From the NCBI RefSeq assembly GCF_000428945.1, contig NZ_AUAX01000018.1:62001-126000 (forward strand): 64,000 nt of DNA, given 5' to 3'. The DNA comes from Hamadaea tsunoensis DSM 44101 (GTDB lineage: Bacteria; Actinomycetota; Actinomycetes; Mycobacteriales; Micromonosporaceae). The notes under the pieces were generated by a model. That model had not been told where the DNA came from and did no database searches. It was given only the letters and a program-made list of their open reading frames with translations. The position numbers and the translations under genes are program-made. Within the stretch, counting starts at the first letter, position 1, and each line of letters starts with the position of its first letter. Positions 19,043 to 32,134 of this stretch are shown here, in pieces.

Positions 19043-22000
19043 CCGACACCGAGACCCGGCTGCGCGACTACCTCAAGCGCACCGCCGCCGAGCTCCAGCA
19101 GGCGCGCCGCGACCTCGACGAGGTACGCGCGAAGGCCGCCGAGCCGATCGCCGTCGTCGGGATGGCGTGCCGCTATCCGGGCGGCGTGCGAACGCCTGCG
19201 GACCTGTGGTCGGTGCTGGCCGACGGCCGCGACGTCATCGGGGAGTTCCCCGCCGACCGGGGCTGGGACGTGGACGGCATCTACGATCCGCAGCCCCGGC
19301 CGGACAAGACCTACGTACGCCGCGGCGGCTTCCTCGACGACGCCGCCGGATTCGACGCCGACTTCTTCGGCATCAGCCCGAACGACGCCCGCCGCGCCGA
19401 CCCGCAGCAGCGCGTCCTGCTGGAGACGTGCTGGGAGGCCGTCGAGGGGGCCGGGATCGACCCGCTCGCGCTGCACGGCAGCACCACCGGCGTCTACGCG
19501 GGGCTCATGTACCACGACTACAACAACGGCAGCCCCGGCGGCAGCCTCGTCTCCGGCCAGGTCGCGTACAGCCTCGGGCTCGAAGGGCCGGCGCTGTCGG
19601 TGGACACCGCCTGCTCCTCCTCGCTCGTCGCGGTCCACCTGGCCGTGCAGGCGCTGCGCCGCGGGGAGGTCGGCCTGGCGCTCGCGGGCGGCGTCACGGT
19701 CATGGGCACGCCCGACATGTTCGTCGACTTCAGCCGCCAGCGGGGACTCGCGCCGGACGGCCTGTGCAAGGCGTACGCGGCGGGCGCCGACGGCACGGGC
19801 TGGGCGGAGGGCGTCGGAGTCCTCGTCCTGCAACGGCTCTCGGACGCCCGGCGGGACGGCCGGCGGATCCTCGCGCTCGTGCGCGGCAGCGCGGTCAACT
19901 CCGACGGCGCCTCCAACGGCATCACCGCCCCCAACGGCCCCTCCCAGGTACGCGTCATCGCCGCCGCCCTGGCCGACGCCGGTCTCGCCCCCGCCGACGT
20001 GGACGCCGTCGAGGGCCACGGCACCGGGACCGCCCTCGGCGACCCGATCGAGGCGCAGGCGCTGATCGCGGCGTACGGGCCCCGGCCGGAGGGCAGGCCG
20101 CTGTGGCTGGGCTCGGTGAAGTCGAACCTCTCGCATCCGCAGGCGGCCGCCGGGGTGGCCGGGATCATCAAGGTGATCCTCGCGCTGCGCCACGCGTACC
20201 TGCCGCGGACCCTGCACGTCGACGAGCCCTCGCCGCACATCGACTGGGCCGCCGGGACGGTGCGCCTGCTGACGGAGGGCCAGGCCTGGCCCGCCGGCCC
20301 GCGCCCGCGCCGGGCCGCCGTGTCCTCGTTCGGCATCAGCGGCACCAACGCCCACGTCCTCATCGAGGAGCCGCCCGCCGAGCCGGCCGCCGGCGAGCCC
20401 GCGATCGTCGAGAGTGGACCGTACGCGCTGCCGTTGTCGGCCAAGACCGAGACCGCCCTCGCCTCGGCGGCCCGGCGCCTCGCGGCGCACCTCGAACGGC
20501 ATCCGGAGCTGAGCCCGGCGGACGTGGCGTACACGCTGCGGACCCGGTCGGTCTTCGAGCACCGGGCGACGGTGACCGGCGACGGCCGGGCCGACCTCCT
20601 CGCCGCCCTCACCGCGCTGGCCGTCGGGGCGGACCATCCCGGAGTCCACATCGGAGACCTCGGCACCGGGAGCCCGGCGGGATGCCTGGTCGACCTGCCG
20701 GCCTACCCCTTCGAGCATCGGCGGTACTGGACCGATCCGACCCCGGGCGCCCCGGCGTCCGCGGCCGACTCCTGGCGCTACCGGGTGGAGTGGGCCGGAC
20801 TGGGCGGCTCTTCGCGTACGCCGGAAGGGGTGTGGCTCGTGCTGGCGCCGGAGGGCGACCCGGCGGCGGACGCCCTCGGACTGGAGAGCATCGTGCTCGA
20901 CGCGGCGGGCGACGAACGCGCGAAGCTGGCCGAGCGGGTCCGGGCGGCGCTCGCCGGGCGGGCCGTCGCGGGCGTCCTGGCCGCGGCCGCCGACGTGCCC
21001 GAGGCGCTGACCGCCGTCCAGGCCGTACGCGACGCGGACGTCACGGCGCCGTTCTGGTGTCTGACCCGTGGCGCGGTCGCGGTCGACCCGGCGGAGGCGG
21101 CCGATCCCGACGCGGGCGCGGTCTGGGGTCTGGGCCTGGTGGCCGGGCTCGACGCCGCCACCGGCTGGGGCGGCCTGGTCGACGTGGCGGGGGACTGGGA
21201 TCCGGCCGCGCTGCGGGCGGTGCTGGCGGAGGCGGCCGAGGACCAGGTGGCGATCCGCCCCTCGGGCCGGTACGCCCGCCGCCTCGTCCGCGCGCACCGG
21301 CTCGAACGGCTGCGCCACTGGCGTCCACAGGGGACGGTTCTCGTCACCGGCGGCACCGGAGCGCTGGGCGGGCACGTGACGCGGTGGCTGCTGGCGGCCG
21401 GCGCGCAGCGGGTCGTCCTCGCGAGCCGCCGCGGACCGCAGGCGCCGGGCGCAGCCGACTTCGACGAGCGCGTGAGCGTACGCGCCTGCGACATCGGCAG
21501 CCGGGCGGAGGTGGCGGCGCTGCTGGACGCGATCGGCCCGGTGACGGCGGTCGTCCACGCGGCCGGGGTGATGGCCGACGAGCCGCCGCTGCTCGACCTG
21601 ACCCCGCAGCAGTACGCCGCGGCGTCCCGGGCCAAGACGGCCGGCGCCGAGCACCTCGACGAACTGCTCGCCGACACCGATCTCGACGCGTTCATCCTGT
21701 TCTCCTCGGGCGCCTCCGCCTGGGGCGGTCAGGGCCGGCCCGCGTACGCGGCCGCGAACGCGTACCTGGACGCGCTCGCCCAGCGCCGCCGGGCCCAGGG
21801 CCGGCCGGTGACCTGCGTCGGCTGGGGCACCTGGGCGGGTGGCGGGCTCGCCGACGATCCGGACGCCGAGGCGTACCTGCGGCGGATCGGCGTGCGCGCG
21901 ATGGCTCCGGCCGCCGCGCTCACCGCCCTCCAGCAGGCGCTCGACTCCGGCGAGAGCCACGTCGTCGTGGCCGACGTCGACTGGGACCGGTTCGTGCCCG

Positions 22001-22605
22001 TGTACGCCCTCGCCCGGCCGCGGCCGCTCGTCGCCGGGCTGGCCGCCGCCCCGGTCGTCGCGGCGGCCCCGGAAGCCGCGCTGGAACTGCGGCTCCAAGG
22101 ACTCACGGCGGCCGAACGTTCCCGGGAGGTGCTGCGGCTTGTGCGTACCGAGGTCGCGCTGGTGCTCGGGCACGACGACCCGCGCGCCGTCGAACCGGCC
22201 CGCGCCTTCGCCGACCTGGGCTTCGACTCGGTGACCGCGGTGGACCTGTCCACCCGGCTCGGCCGCGCCACCGGCGTCGCGCTCCCGGCCACGGCGGTCT
22301 TCGACTACGCCAGCCCGCAGGCGCTCGCGGCCCACCTCGACGGCGAACTCGGCCGCGAACTCGGCGGCGCCGCCTCGGTGCTGACCGACCTCGACCGGCT
22401 GGAGGCGGGGCTGGCCGACCTCACGCCCGAGGAACTCGACCGGGCGAACGTCGCCGCGCGACTGCGGGCGCTGGCGGCCCGCCTCGAAAACGCGGGATCC
22501 CCTGTGGACGGTGCCGGCCTCGCGAGCCTGCTCGACGGCGCGAGTACGCAGGACGTCCTGGACCTGCTCGACAAGGAACTCTCGACGAGGGACGCAGATG
22601 GCTGA
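19039..22605 (+). CDS. Type I PKS, single AT-less module: KS-[no AT]-KR-ACP
   Basis: Starts at ATG 19039, overlapping the upstream stop as ATGA; 1188 residues. Domains: docking helix ([16 protein letters not shown]), KS 35-442 with intact Cys (DTACSSS), EGHGTGT and KSNLSH, then linker, KR about 578-1007, ACP about 1028-1103 (GFDSV) and docking tail. Between the KS and the post-AT segment [15 protein letters not shown] (about 553-567) there is no AT. The normal KS-AT linker (FEHRATV) runs after some 20-30 residues straight into the post-AT linker, so about 300 residues including GHSxG are missing with the frame kept. The KR has no LDD and has Trp eight residues before the catalytic Tyr ([11 protein letters not shown]), the A-type pattern. 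No DH is present, so the unit should keep a hydroxyl. The ACP must be loaded by another protein's AT, a discrete AT, or not at all. Confidence 0.94.
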   Translation: MTDTETRLRDYLKRTAAELQQARRDLDEVRAKAAEPIAVVGMACRYPGGVRTPADLWSVLADGRDVIGEFPADRGWDVDGIYDPQPRPDKTYVRRGGFLDDAAGFDADFFGISPNDARRADPQQRVLLETCWEAVEGAGIDPLALHGSTTGVYAGLMYHDYNNGSPGGSLVSGQVAYSLGLEGPALSVDTACSSSLVAVHLAVQALRRGEVGLALAGGVTVMGTPDMFVDFSRQRGLAPDGLCKAYAAGADGTGWAEGVGVLVLQRLSDARRDGRRILALVRGSAVNSDGASNGITAPNGPSQVRVIAAALADAGLAPADVDAVEGHGTGTALGDPIEAQALIAAYGPRPEGRPLWLGSVKSNLSHPQAAAGVAGIIKVILALRHAYLPRTLHVDEPSPHIDWAAGTVRLLTEGQAWPAGPRPRRAAVSSFGISGTNAHVLIEEPPAEPAAGEPAIVESGPYALPLSAKTETALASAARRLAAHLERHPELSPADVAYTLRTRSVFEHRATVTGDGRADLLAALTALAVGADHPGVHIGDLGTGSPAGCLVDLPAYPFEHRRYWTDPTPGAPASAADSWRYRVEWAGLGGSSRTPEGVWLVLAPEGDPAADALGLESIVLDAAGDERAKLAERVRAALAGRAVAGVLAAAADVPEALTAVQAVRDADVTAPFWCLTRGAVAVDPAEAADPDAGAVWGLGLVAGLDAATGWGGLVDVAGDWDPAALRAVLAEAAEDQVAIRPSGRYARRLVRAHRLERLRHWRPQGTVLVTGGTGALGGHVTRWLLAAGAQRVVLASRRGPQAPGAADFDERVSVRACDIGSRAEVAALLDAIGPVTAVVHAAGVMADEPPLLDLTPQQYAAASRAKTAGAEHLDELLADTDLDAFILFSSGASAWGGQGRPAYAAANAYLDALAQRRRAQGRPVTCVGWGTWAGGGLADDPDAEAYLRRIGVRAMAPAAALTALQQALDSGESHVVVADVDWDRFVPVYALARPRPLVAGLAAAPVVAAAPEAALELRLQGLTAAERSREVLRLVRTEVALVLGHDDPRAVEPARAFADLGFDSVTAVDLSTRLGRATGVALPATAVFDYASPQALAAHLDGELGRELGGAASVLTDLDRLEAGLADLTPEELDRANVAARLRALAARLENAGSPVDGAGLASLLDGASTQDVLDLLDKELSTRDADG

Positions 22606-25600
22606 CGACGAACGGCTCCTCGAATACCTCAAGCGGGCCACCATCGACCTGCACGAGACCCGGGCGCGCCTGCGCGAGGCGGAGGCCGCCGACCGGGAGC
22701 CCGTCGCGATCGTGGCGATGAGCTGCCGCTACCCCGGCGACGTGCGGACGCCCGGCGATCTGTGGCGGCTGGTGGCCGACGGGGTGGACGCCATCGGCGC
22801 GCCCCCGGCCGACCGCGGCTGGCCCGCCTCCGCCCACTGGAACGGCGGCTTCGTCACCGGGGCGGCCGACTTCGACGCGGGGCTGTTCGGCATCTCGCCG
22901 CGCGAGGCGCTCACCATGGACCCGCAGCAGCGCCTGGTCCTCGAACTCGCCTGGGAGGCGTTCGAGCGGGCCGGCCTGCCGCCGCGCTCGCTGCGGGAGG
23001 CGCCCGTCGGCGTCTTCGTCGGCAGCGGCGGGCAGGACTACTACGACGACCTCGTCCCCGCGGAGGTCGCCGGGGTCGTCGACGACTACCTCAGCACAGG
23101 CAACGTCGGCTCGGTCATCTCCGGGCGGATCGCGTACGCCTTCGGGCTGGAGGGCCCGGCCCTCACCGTGGACACCGCCTGCTCGTCGTCGCTCGTCGCG
23201 GTGCACCTGGCGAGCCAGGCCCTGCGGCGGCGCGAGTGCTCGATGGCCCTCGCCGGCGGTGTGATGGTCATGAGCACGCCCGCGCCGTTCCTCGCCTTCG
23301 ACCGCCAGGACGGCCTCGCCGGGGACGGCCGCTGCAAGTCCTTCGCCGACGGCGCCGACGGCACCGGCTGGTCGGAAGGGGCGGGCCTGCTCCTGCTGGA
23401 GCGGCTGAGCGACGCCGAGCGGCTCGGCCACCCGGTCCTCGCCGTGCTGCGCGGCTCGGCGGTCAACTCCGACGGCGCCTCCAACGGGCTGACCGCCCCC
23501 AACGGACCGTCGCAGCAGCGCGTCATCCGCCAGGCGCTGGCCGCCGCCGGGCTCACCCCGGCCGACATCGACGCGGTCGAGGGGCACGGCACCGGCACGG
23601 TCCTCGGCGACCCCATCGAGGCGCAGGCGCTGCTGTCCACCTTCGGCCCCGGCCGCGAGCGGCCGCTGTGGCTGGGCTCGGTGAAGTCCAACATCGGGCA
23701 CGCGCAGGCCGCCGCGGGCGTCAGTGGCATCATCAAGATCGTCGAGGCGCTGCGGCACGAGACCCTGCCGCGGACGCTGCACGCGGAGCAGCCCAGCACC
23801 CGGGTCGCGTGGGCTGGCGGACCGGTCCGGCTGCTGACCGAGGAGCAGCCCTGGCCGCGCGGCGGGACACCCCGCCGGGCCGGGGTCTCGTCGTTCGGCG
23901 TCAGCGGCACCAACGCCCACGTCGTCATCGAAGAGGCCCCCGCGCCCGCCGAGCCGTCCGCTGCCGAGCCGTCCGCCCCGGGCTGGCCCGCCGGTACGCC
24001 GGTGCCGTGGCCGCTGTCGGGGCACACCGCGGAAGCGCTGCGGGATCAGGCCCGCCGCCTGTCCGGAGTGGACGGCGACCCGGCGGACATCGGCTTCTCC
24101 CTGGCCACCGGACGGACCGCCCTGGCGTACCGGGCGATGGTCCTGGGCGGGGGCGACCCGGCGCTGGCCGCGCTCGCGACCGGCGCCGATGATCCCGCCC
24201 TGGTGACCGGCGAGGCGGCCGAGGGCCTGACCGCGGTGCTGTTCACCGGGCAGGGCGCGCAGCGCGTCGGCATGGGACGCGACCTGTACGCGGCGTTCCC
24301 GGTCTTCGCCGCGGCGCTCGACGAGGTGCTGGCCCGGTTCGACGACGACGTACGCGCCCGGATGTGGGACGGCGACCCGCAGATCCTGGCCCGGACCGGG
24401 TACGCCCAGCGGGCCCTCTTCGCGATCGAGGTGGCGCTGTTCCGGCTGCTGGAGTCGTGGGGGATCGTCCCGGACTACCTGCTCGGCCACTCCATCGGCG
24501 AGCTGGCCGCGGCGCACTGCGCGGGCGTGCTGTCGCTTGTGGACGCTTGTGCGCTCGTGACCGCACGGGCCAGACTGATGCAGGAGCTGCCGCCGGGCGG
24601 GGCGATGGTGGCCGTCGTCGCGACCGAGGAGCAGGTACGCGCGGCGCTGCGCGCCGGCGTGGACATCGCGGCGGTGAACGGGCCGCGGGCGGTGGTGATC
24701 TCCGGTGACGAGGACGCGGTGGCGCAGGTGGCCGCGGGGTTCGAGGTGACCCGCGCCCTGACCGTCTCGCACGCGTTCCACTCGCGGCGGATGGACCCGA
24801 TGCTGGCCGCCTTCCGCGCGGTGGCCGAGAGCCTGACCTATTCGGCGCCAACGATCCCGATCGTCACCGACGGGGACGTCACCTCGCCCGGCTACTGGGT
24901 GAGCCAGGTCCGCGACGCCGTCCCGTTCCTGGCGGGCGTCCGCCGCCTGGAAGCCGCCGGGGTGACCCGCTTCGTCGAGGCGGGCCCGGACGGGGTGCTC
25001 GTGGCCATGGCGCGGGCGTGCCTGACCGACCCGGCCAAGGCCGTGCTCACGCCGATGCTCACCAGGGACGGCGCCGAACCCGCCACCGCCGTGACCGCGC
25101 TGGGCCGGCTGTTCGTCGCGGGCGCCGACCCCGACTGGGCCTCGGTGTTCGCCACGGCCGGCGCCCGCCGCGTCGACCTGCCCACGTACGCCTTCCAGCA
25201 CCGCCGCTACTGGCTCGGGCCGCGCCGCCAGGACGGGGAACTGGCCGCGGCCGGTCTGAGCCCGGCCGGGCACCCCCTGCTCGGGGCGGCCATCACGCTC
25301 GCGGGCGACGGCAGCCTGGTCCTGAGCGGACATGTGAGCGCGGCGGCGCAGCCCTGGCTCGCCGACCACGTCGTCGGCGGGGCGGTGACGCTGCCCGGCA
25401 CGGTGCTGCTCGACCTCGCCCTGCGGGGCGCGCGGCTGGCCGGGTACGACCGGGTCGAGGAGCTGACGCTCGGCGAGCCGGTGCTCGTCCCGGCCGAGGG
25501 CGTCGGGCTGCAGGTGGTCGTCAGCGGGCCGGCCGTCGCCGTCCATGCCCGTCCGCTCGACGGCGACTGGGCCGTGCACGCCACCGGCGCCCTCGCCGCC

Positions 25601-28600
25601 GCGGGACCGGCGCCCGCCGACGACCTCACGTCCTGGCCGCCCGCCGGCGCCCGCGAACTGCCGACGGGCACCGTCTACACCGGACTCGCCGCGGCCGGGC
25701 TCGCGTACGGGGCGGCGTTCCAGGGGCTCGCGGCCGCCTGGCGGTCCGGCGACGAGATCTTCGCCGAGGTACGCGTACCGGCGCTGGACGGCTTCGCGCT
25801 GCACCCCGTCGCGCTCGACGCCGCGACCCACGCGCTCTGGCTCGCCGCCGACGCGGACGGCCAGGGCGGCGGCCGCATCCCGTTCGTCTGGTCGGGACTG
25901 CAGGTGCACGCGGCGGCCACCGGGGACGCGCGCTTCCGCTTCACGCCGACCGGACCGGAGAGCTACGCCGTCACGGTCGCCGATGCGACCGGCGCGCTCG
26001 TGGCCACAGTGGACTCTGTCGTCTTCCGGCCGGTCACCGCCGTGGCGCCGCCGCTCTACGAGGTGGACTGGCAAGCCGTCGAGCTGGCCCCGGTGAGCGG
26101 CGAGGCTGCCGCCGTCGACGGAGATGCGTCGTTCACGGTCTCCGGCGAGCGGTTCCGGCTCATGGTCGTCGCCGGCGGGGCCGACGCGGCCGGCGCGCAC
26201 GCCGCCGTCCACGCGGCACTGGCGGCCGCGCAGGAAGCCCTGGCCGCCGAGGAGCGCCTCGCGGTCGTCACGAGCTTCGCCGTCGCCCGCCCCGGCGAGC
26301 CGGTCACGCACCCGGCGGCCGCCGCCGTGTGGGGCCTGCTGCGCTCGGCCCAGGCCGAGAACCCCGGCCGCGTCCTGCTCGTCGACACCGACGAACCGGC
26401 CGCCGTCGCCGAACTGCTGCCCACCCTGGCCGCCACGGGCGAAGAGCAGCTGATGGTACGCGCCGGGCAGGCGTACCGGCCGCGCCTGCGGGTGCTCGTC
26501 GGGGACGCCGCGCCTATCGACCTCACCGGCACGGTGCTCGTGACGGGCGCCTCCGGCGCGCTCGGCGGTCTGGTCGCCCGGCACCTCGCCGCGCGCGGGG
26601 TCGCCGAGCTGGTCCTGGTCAGCCGCCGGGGAGCCGACGAACTGGCCGCCGAGCTGACCGGCGTAAGCGTCCGGTCGCTGCGCTGCGATCTCGCCGACCG
26701 GTCGGCGGTGGCGGCGATGCTGGCGCAGGCCGGTCCCGTGACGGCGGTCGTGCACGCGGCCGGCGTGGTCGACGACGGCCTGCTGACCTCGCTGACCCCC
26801 GATCGGGTGTCGGCCGTCCTGCGGTCCAAGGTGGACGCCGCCTGGCATCTGCACGAACTGATCGGCGAGTCGGCGGCACTGGTGCTGTTCTCGTCGGCCT
26901 CCGGCGTCCTCGGCGCCCCCGGCCAGGCCAACTACGCGGCGGCCAACACGTACCTCGACGCGCTCGCCGCGTACCGGTCGGGACTCGGCCGGCCCGGCGT
27001 CGCGATGGCCTGGGGCCTGTGGGCGGAAGGGCTCGGCACGACGAAGGAGGCCGCGCGCACGGCCGGCCGGGGCGGCCTGCTCCCGCTGCCGGCGGCCGAG
27101 GCGCTCCTGCGCTTCGACGCCGCGCTCTCCGCCGGAGTGCCAGTCGTCGTCCCGGCCGCCCTCGATCCCCGGGCGCGGGCCGAGGAGGTGCCGGCCCTGC
27201 TGGCCGGGCTCGTCCGGCGTACCCGGACCCGGACCGCCGCGGCCGCGCCGGCGCCGGTCGCCCCGGCGGGCCTGCTCGACCTGGTGCGTACGCACGCCGC
27301 CGCGGTCCTGGGCTACCCCTCGGCGGCCGACGTCGCCCCCGGTACGCGTTTCCAGCAGCTCGGCTTCGACTCGCTGACCGCGGTCGAGCTGCGCAACGGG
27401 CTGAGCGCGGCGACCGGGCTGAAACTGCCCGCGACCCTCGTCTTCGACTACCCGACCAGCCAGGCGCTGGCCGAGCACCTCCGCGCGGAGATGTCCGGAC
27501 AGGACACCACCGCGACGGTCCGGTCCTCGGCGTCCGGCACCGCGGATCCGATCGCGATCGTCGGCATGGCGTGCCGCCTGCCCGGTGGCGTACGCACGCC
27601 CGAGGATCTCTGGCGCGTGGTGGCCGACGGCGTCGACGCGGTGGGGGAGTTCCCCGCCGACCGGGGCTGGGATCTCGCGGCGCTCTACGACGAGCAGGGC
27701 GAGCGGCCCGGCACCACCTACGTACGCCACGGCGGCTTCCTCTACGACGCGGGCGACTTCGACCCGGCGTTCTTCGGGGTGTCGCCGAAGGAGGCCGCCG
27801 CCCTCGACCCGCAGCAGCGCCTGCTCCTCGAAGTCTCGTGGGAGGCGCTGGAGCGGGCCGCGATCGACCCCGCGTCGCTGTCGGGCAGCCTCACCGGGGT
27901 CTACGCCGGGGTCCAGTTCCACGACTACATCGGCAGCAACAGCACCGGCTCGATCGTGACCGGGCGCGTCGCGTACACGCTGGGGTTGCAGGGTCCGGCG
28001 GTGAGCGTGGACACCGCGTGCTCCTCGTCGCTGGTGGCGATGCACTGGGCGGCGCACGCGCTGCGGTCCGGCGAATGCGACCTGGCGCTGGCGGGCGGCG
28101 TCGCCGTGATGGCCACGCCCGAGACCTTCGTGGAGTTCTCCCGCCAGCGCGGCCTGGCCCCCGACGGGCGCTGCAAGCCGTTCTCCGCCGACGCCGACGG
28201 CACGGGCTGGTCGGAGGGCGCCGCGATGGTGGTGCTGGAGCGGCTGAGCGACGCGCGCCGCCTCGGCCACCCCGTCCTCGCCCTGGTCCGCGGCAGCGCA
28301 GTCAACTCCGACGGCGCGTCCAACGGCCTGACGGCGCCGAACGGGCCGGCCCAGCAGCGGGTGATCCGCCAGGCCCTCGCCTCGGCCGGGCTTCAGCCGT
28401 CCGATGTGGACGCCGTCGAGGCGCACGGCACCGGTACGCGGCTCGGCGACCCCATCGAGGCGCAGGCGCTGCTGGCCACCTACGGCCGGGACAGGGACCG
28501 GCCGCTGTGGCTGGGCTCGGTCAAGTCGAACATCGGCCACACCCAGGCGGCGGCGGGCGCGGCCGGGATCATCAAGATGGTCATGGCGATGCGCAACGGC

Positions 28601-31600
28601 GAACTGCCGCGTACGCTGCACGCCGACCGGCCCAGCGCCGAGGTCGACTGGACCGCCGGACAGGTCAGCCTGCTGCACGAGCCGGCGCCGTGGCGTACCA
28701 ACGGGCATCCGCGCCGGGCCGGGATCTCCTCGTTCGGTGTCAGCGGCACCAACGCCCACGTCCTGCTCGAAGAGCCGCCGGAGGCGAAACCCGAGACCCC
28801 CGACGCCCCCGCCGGCACGCTGCTGTGGCCGCTGTCGGCGCGTACCGAGGGCGCGTTGCGGGCCCGGGCCGAGCAGCTCCTGTCCTACCTGGACGAGAAC
28901 CCGGACGTGGATCCGGCCACCGTCGGGCGGGCGCTGGCGACGACGCGTACGCCGTTCGAGCACCGCGCCGTCCTCGCCGGTACGCGTCGCGCCGACTTCC
29001 TGCGCGGCCTCATGGCGGTGGCCGACGGCGAACCGGCACCCGGGGTCGTCACCGGCACCGATCGGGGCGGCCTGCTCGCGGCGCTCTTCGACGACGGGCC
29101 CGACGAGGAGGCGCTGCGCCGCCTGGCCGCGGGGGGCGTACGCCCCGACGTCGTGGCCACCTCGGCCGACGAGCTGACCGGCAAGGGCATCTCCCGGATC
29201 GTCCACTTCGGAGAGTCGGCCGTCGGCGTCGAAGGTGCCGAGATCATCGGCGGCCGGGACGCGGACGTCATCGCCCGCCTGTACGCGACCGGAACCGCCG
29301 TCGACTGGACGGCCCTGTACGGCACGGCCCCGCGGCAGCCGGTGGACCTGCCGACCTACCCCTTCGAACGGTCCCGCTACTGGGTGTCGAGCGCGCTGTC
29401 GGCGAACCCGGCCACGGCGGGCCACCCGCTGACCGGCCGGGCCGCGCCGCTCGCCGACGGCCGGGGCGTGGTCTACACGCGGCGGGTCGCCGTCGACACC
29501 CACCCGTGGCTGGCCGACCACCGGCTCGCCGGGTTCGTCGTGCTGCCCGGCGCCGGCCTCGTCGAGATGGCCGCGCAGGCGGGCGAGGATCTCGGCGTAC
29601 CGCGGATCGCCGAGCTGACCGTCGAGGCGCCGGTCGTCGTTCCGGAGGGCAGCGTACAGCTGCAGATGTTCGTCGAACCGGCGGACGACGAGGGCGGCCG
29701 CGCCTTCGCCGTCCACGCCGCAGCCGACGTCGACGGCCCCTGGCGCCGCCACGCCTCCGGCCGCCTGACGGCCGGTACCCCCGCCCCCGCGCAGACCACC
29801 GGCGCCTGGCCGCCGCCCGGAGCCCAGCCGATCGCGCTGGACGAGCACTACGCGCGCCTGGCGGCAGGCGGCCTGGAGTACGGTCCGGCGTTCCAGGGAC
29901 TGCGGACCGCGTGGCGGTCCGGCGCGGAGGTCCACGCGGAGGTACGCGCGGACGCCGTGCTCGTCGACGCCGAGCCCTACGGCCTGCACCCGGCCGTCCT
30001 GGACGCCGCCCTGCACACGATCGCGCTGGCCGATCCCGACTCCGAACCCGTGCTGCCGTTCGCCTGGGAGGGCGTGCAGGTGTACGCCGCCGGCGCCGCC
30101 GAACTGCGGGTGAGCGTACGCCCGGCGGGCACCGGCGCGGTCTCGCTGACGCTGGCCGATACGGCCGGGAACCTGGTGGCGTCCGTCGACGAGCTGCTGC
30201 TCCGGCCGATGGCGGCGGCGGCGTTCGCCGAGCCCGCCACGGTCGCCGACGGCCCCGCCGACGCGCTGCTGCGCCTGCGGTGGCAGCCGGCCGCCGAGTC
30301 CGGGGCCGCCGCGGCGGGGGACCGGTGGGCGGTGCTCGGCCCGGACCGCTTCGGGCTCGCCGACACCCTCGGCGTCCGCCTGCTGTCCGATGTAGACGAA
30401 GCCGCCGGTGTGGACGTCGTCGTCCTGGCGTGCGGCGGCGAACCCGGCGACCAGGCCGCGGCCGCGCGTACGGAGACCGCCCGGGTGCTGCAGGCGTTGC
30501 AGGCCTGGCTGGCCGACGACGGCTTCGCCGCGGGCCGGCTCGTCGTCGTCACCAGCGGCGCCACGACCACCGACGCGGCCGCAACCCCCGGGCCCGATCT
30601 CGCGGGTGCCGCGGTCGCGGGGCTCGTCCGGTCCGCCCAGGCCGAGAACCCCGAGCGGATCCTCCTCGTCGACCTCGGTACGGCGGCGGACGCGCAGCAC
30701 CTGCCCGCCGCGGTCGCGACCGGCGAGCCGCACGTGTCCGTCCGGAATGGAGCGTTGCTGGCCCCCCGGCTCGTCCCGGCCACCCCGGCCGGCGAAGGGA
30801 CGGGCTGGGCGGGCGACGGTCCGGTGCTCATCACCGGCGGCACCGGCGCCCTGGCCGCCGCGCTCGCCCGCCACCTCGTGGCCCGGCACGGCGTACGCCG
30901 TCTGGTGCTGGCGGGCCGGCGGGGCGGGGACGCGCCGGGCGCCGCGGAACTGCGGGCGGACCTGGAACGCCAGGGCGCGACGGTGACCCTGGCCGCCTGC
31001 GACGTCGCCGACCGCGAGCAGCTGGCCGCCCTCCTTTCCGGCATCGACCGGCCGCTGTCCGCCGTGGCGCATCTCGCGGGCGTCCTCGACGACGCGACCG
31101 TGGGCTCGCTGACGCCCGAGCGGGTGGCGGCGATCCTGCGGCCGAAGGCGGACGCCGCCTGGCACCTGCACGAGCTGATCGGCGAGAACGTCCCGCTGGT
31201 CCTGTTCTCCTCGGCGGCCGGCGTGCTCGGCGCACCCGGCCAGGGCGGGTACGCCGCGGCCAACGCCTTCCTCGACGCGCTCGCCGGGTACCGGCGGGCC
31301 GCGGGATCGCCCGCCGTCTCGCTGGCCTGGGGGCTGTGGGAGTCCGACGGCAGCGGCGGCATGGCGGCCGGGCTGGCCGAGGCGGACACCCGGCGGATGG
31401 CCGCGACCGGCATCGGCGCCCTGTCGGCGAGCGGCGGCCTCGCCCTTCTCGACAGGGCGATGTCCACAAGCGACACTGTGCTCGTGCCCCTACGGCTCGA
31501 CACCGCGGCCCTCGCCCGGGTCGCCGACGAGATCCCGCCGATGCTGCGCGGCGTACTCCCGGAAAGGAAGGCGGCGCGGCGCCGGGCGGAGGCGACCGGC

Positions 31601-32134
31601 TCGGCCGACGCGGCGGCGAGCGCCCAGGCCCGGCTGTCGGCACTGCCCCCGGCGCAGCGCGACGCGGCGGCGCTGGACCTGGTACGCGAGCACGCGGCGG
31701 CGCTCCTCGGCCTGCCCGGGCCGGACGCGGTCGGACCGGACCGGGCGTTCAGCGCGCTGGGCTTCGACTCGCTGTCGGCGGTGGGCCTGCGCAACAAGCT
31801 GATGCTCGTGACCGGCCTGAAGCTGCCCGCGAGCCTGGTCTTCGACTATCCGAACCCCCGGGCGCTCGCCGAGCACCTGAGCGCCGAACTCGGGCCGGCG
31901 CCCGCCGAGCAGCAGCCCGGCGGACTGTCCGAGGAGCAGGTACGCGCGGCGCTGGCGGCGATCCCGCTCACGCGCCTGCGGGAGGCGGGCCTGCTCGACA
32001 ACCTCCTCGAACTGGCCGGGATCGCGCTGGCGCGCGACGACGGCGGTGCGGACGGCCGGGAGGCGTCCATCGACGAGATGAACATCGACGAAATGATCAA
32101 CATGGCCATTCGAGGAAGTGAGACGGACCTATGA
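22598..32134 (+). CDS. Type I PKS, two modules: KS-AT-DH-KR-ACP and KS-[AT remnant]-DH-KR-ACP
   Basis: ATG 22598 lies 8 bp inside the previous gene with GAGGG upstream and begins a docking helix ([13 protein letters not shown]); 3178 residues. Module A: KS 34-448, AT 545-875 (GHSIGE, HAFH, malonyl), DH 886-1147 ([10 protein letters not shown]), KR 1155-1535 (GVVDDG, B-type), ACP 1558-1631. Module B: KS 1648-2057 (intact Cys and His), AT remnant 2145-2245, DH 2268-2540 ([15 protein letters not shown]), KR 2560-2982 (GVLDDA), ACP 3025-3098. The remnant lacks the GQGxQ and GHSxG core and keeps only the tail ([22 protein letters not shown]). The second KR reads GGTGALA, with the last Gly of the cofactor loop changed to Ala. 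The C-terminus ([16 protein letters not shown], then [13 protein letters not shown]) is a different docking class from those of the two preceding PKSs, so its partner is not one of the enzymes starting in this window. Confidence 0.95.
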   Translation: MADDERLLEYLKRATIDLHETRARLREAEAADREPVAIVAMSCRYPGDVRTPGDLWRLVADGVDAIGAPPADRGWPASAHWNGGFVTGAADFDAGLFGISPREALTMDPQQRLVLELAWEAFERAGLPPRSLREAPVGVFVGSGGQDYYDDLVPAEVAGVVDDYLSTGNVGSVISGRIAYAFGLEGPALTVDTACSSSLVAVHLASQALRRRECSMALAGGVMVMSTPAPFLAFDRQDGLAGDGRCKSFADGADGTGWSEGAGLLLLERLSDAERLGHPVLAVLRGSAVNSDGASNGLTAPNGPSQQRVIRQALAAAGLTPADIDAVEGHGTGTVLGDPIEAQALLSTFGPGRERPLWLGSVKSNIGHAQAAAGVSGIIKIVEALRHETLPRTLHAEQPSTRVAWAGGPVRLLTEEQPWPRGGTPRRAGVSSFGVSGTNAHVVIEEAPAPAEPSAAEPSAPGWPAGTPVPWPLSGHTAEALRDQARRLSGVDGDPADIGFSLATGRTALAYRAMVLGGGDPALAALATGADDPALVTGEAAEGLTAVLFTGQGAQRVGMGRDLYAAFPVFAAALDEVLARFDDDVRARMWDGDPQILARTGYAQRALFAIEVALFRLLESWGIVPDYLLGHSIGELAAAHCAGVLSLVDACALVTARARLMQELPPGGAMVAVVATEEQVRAALRAGVDIAAVNGPRAVVISGDEDAVAQVAAGFEVTRALTVSHAFHSRRMDPMLAAFRAVAESLTYSAPTIPIVTDGDVTSPGYWVSQVRDAVPFLAGVRRLEAAGVTRFVEAGPDGVLVAMARACLTDPAKAVLTPMLTRDGAEPATAVTALGRLFVAGADPDWASVFATAGARRVDLPTYAFQHRRYWLGPRRQDGELAAAGLSPAGHPLLGAAITLAGDGSLVLSGHVSAAAQPWLADHVVGGAVTLPGTVLLDLALRGARLAGYDRVEELTLGEPVLVPAEGVGLQVVVSGPAVAVHARPLDGDWAVHATGALAAAGPAPADDLTSWPPAGARELPTGTVYTGLAAAGLAYGAAFQGLAAAWRSGDEIFAEVRVPALDGFALHPVALDAATHALWLAADADGQGGGRIPFVWSGLQVHAAATGDARFRFTPTGPESYAVTVADATGALVATVDSVVFRPVTAVAPPLYEVDWQAVELAPVSGEAAAVDGDASFTVSGERFRLMVVAGGADAAGAHAAVHAALAAAQEALAAEERLAVVTSFAVARPGEPVTHPAAAAVWGLLRSAQAENPGRVLLVDTDEPAAVAELLPTLAATGEEQLMVRAGQAYRPRLRVLVGDAAPIDLTGTVLVTGASGALGGLVARHLAARGVAELVLVSRRGADELAAELTGVSVRSLRCDLADRSAVAAMLAQAGPVTAVVHAAGVVDDGLLTSLTPDRVSAVLRSKVDAAWHLHELIGESAALVLFSSASGVLGAPGQANYAAANTYLDALAAYRSGLGRPGVAMAWGLWAEGLGTTKEAARTAGRGGLLPLPAAEALLRFDAALSAGVPVVVPAALDPRARAEEVPALLAGLVRRTRTRTAAAAPAPVAPAGLLDLVRTHAAAVLGYPSAADVAPGTRFQQLGFDSLTAVELRNGLSAATGLKLPATLVFDYPTSQALAEHLRAEMSGQDTTATVRSSASGTADPIAIVGMACRLPGGVRTPEDLWRVVADGVDAVGEFPADRGWDLAALYDEQGERPGTTYVRHGGFLYDAGDFDPAFFGVSPKEAAALDPQQRLLLEVSWEALERAAIDPASLSGSLTGVYAGVQFHDYIGSNSTGSIVTGRVAYTLGLQGPAVSVDTACSSSLVAMHWAAHALRSGECDLALAGGVAVMATPETFVEFSRQRGLAPDGRCKPFSADADGTGWSEGAAMVVLERLSDARRLGHPVLALVRGSAVNSDGASNGLTAPNGPAQQRVIRQALASAGLQPSDVDAVEAHGTGTRLGDPIEAQALLATYGRDRDRPLWLGSVKSNIGHTQAAAGAAGIIKMVMAMRNGELPRTLHADRPSAEVDWTAGQVSLLHEPAPWRTNGHPRRAGISSFGVSGTNAHVLLEEPPEAKPETPDAPAGTLLWPLSARTEGALRARAEQLLSYLDENPDVDPATVGRALATTRTPFEHRAVLAGTRRADFLRGLMAVADGEPAPGVVTGTDRGGLLAALFDDGPDEEALRRLAAGGVRPDVVATSADELTGKGISRIVHFGESAVGVEGAEIIGGRDADVIARLYATGTAVDWTALYGTAPRQPVDLPTYPFERSRYWVSSALSANPATAGHPLTGRAAPLADGRGVVYTRRVAVDTHPWLADHRLAGFVVLPGAGLVEMAAQAGEDLGVPRIAELTVEAPVVVPEGSVQLQMFVEPADDEGGRAFAVHAAADVDGPWRRHASGRLTAGTPAPAQTTGAWPPPGAQPIALDEHYARLAAGGLEYGPAFQGLRTAWRSGAEVHAEVRADAVLVDAEPYGLHPAVLDAALHTIALADPDSEPVLPFAWEGVQVYAAGAAELRVSVRPAGTGAVSLTLADTAGNLVASVDELLLRPMAAAAFAEPATVADGPADALLRLRWQPAAESGAAAAGDRWAVLGPDRFGLADTLGVRLLSDVDEAAGVDVVVLACGGEPGDQAAAARTETARVLQALQAWLADDGFAAGRLVVVTSGATTTDAAATPGPDLAGAAVAGLVRSAQAENPERILLVDLGTAADAQHLPAAVATGEPHVSVRNGALLAPRLVPATPAGEGTGWAGDGPVLITGGTGALAAALARHLVARHGVRRLVLAGRRGGDAPGAAELRADLERQGATVTLAACDVADREQLAALLSGIDRPLSAVAHLAGVLDDATVGSLTPERVAAILRPKADAAWHLHELIGENVPLVLFSSAAGVLGAPGQGGYAAANAFLDALAGYRRAAGSPAVSLAWGLWESDGSGGMAAGLAEADTRRMAATGIGALSASGGLALLDRAMSTSDTVLVPLRLDTAALARVADEIPPMLRGVLPERKAARRRAEATGSADAAASAQARLSALPPAQRDAAALDLVREHAAALLGLPGPDAVGPDRAFSALGFDSLSAVGLRNKLMLVTGLKLPASLVFDYPNPRALAEHLSAELGPAPAEQQPGGLSEEQVRAALAAIPLTRLREAGLLDNLLELAGIALARDDGGADGREASIDEMNIDEMINMAIRGSETDL

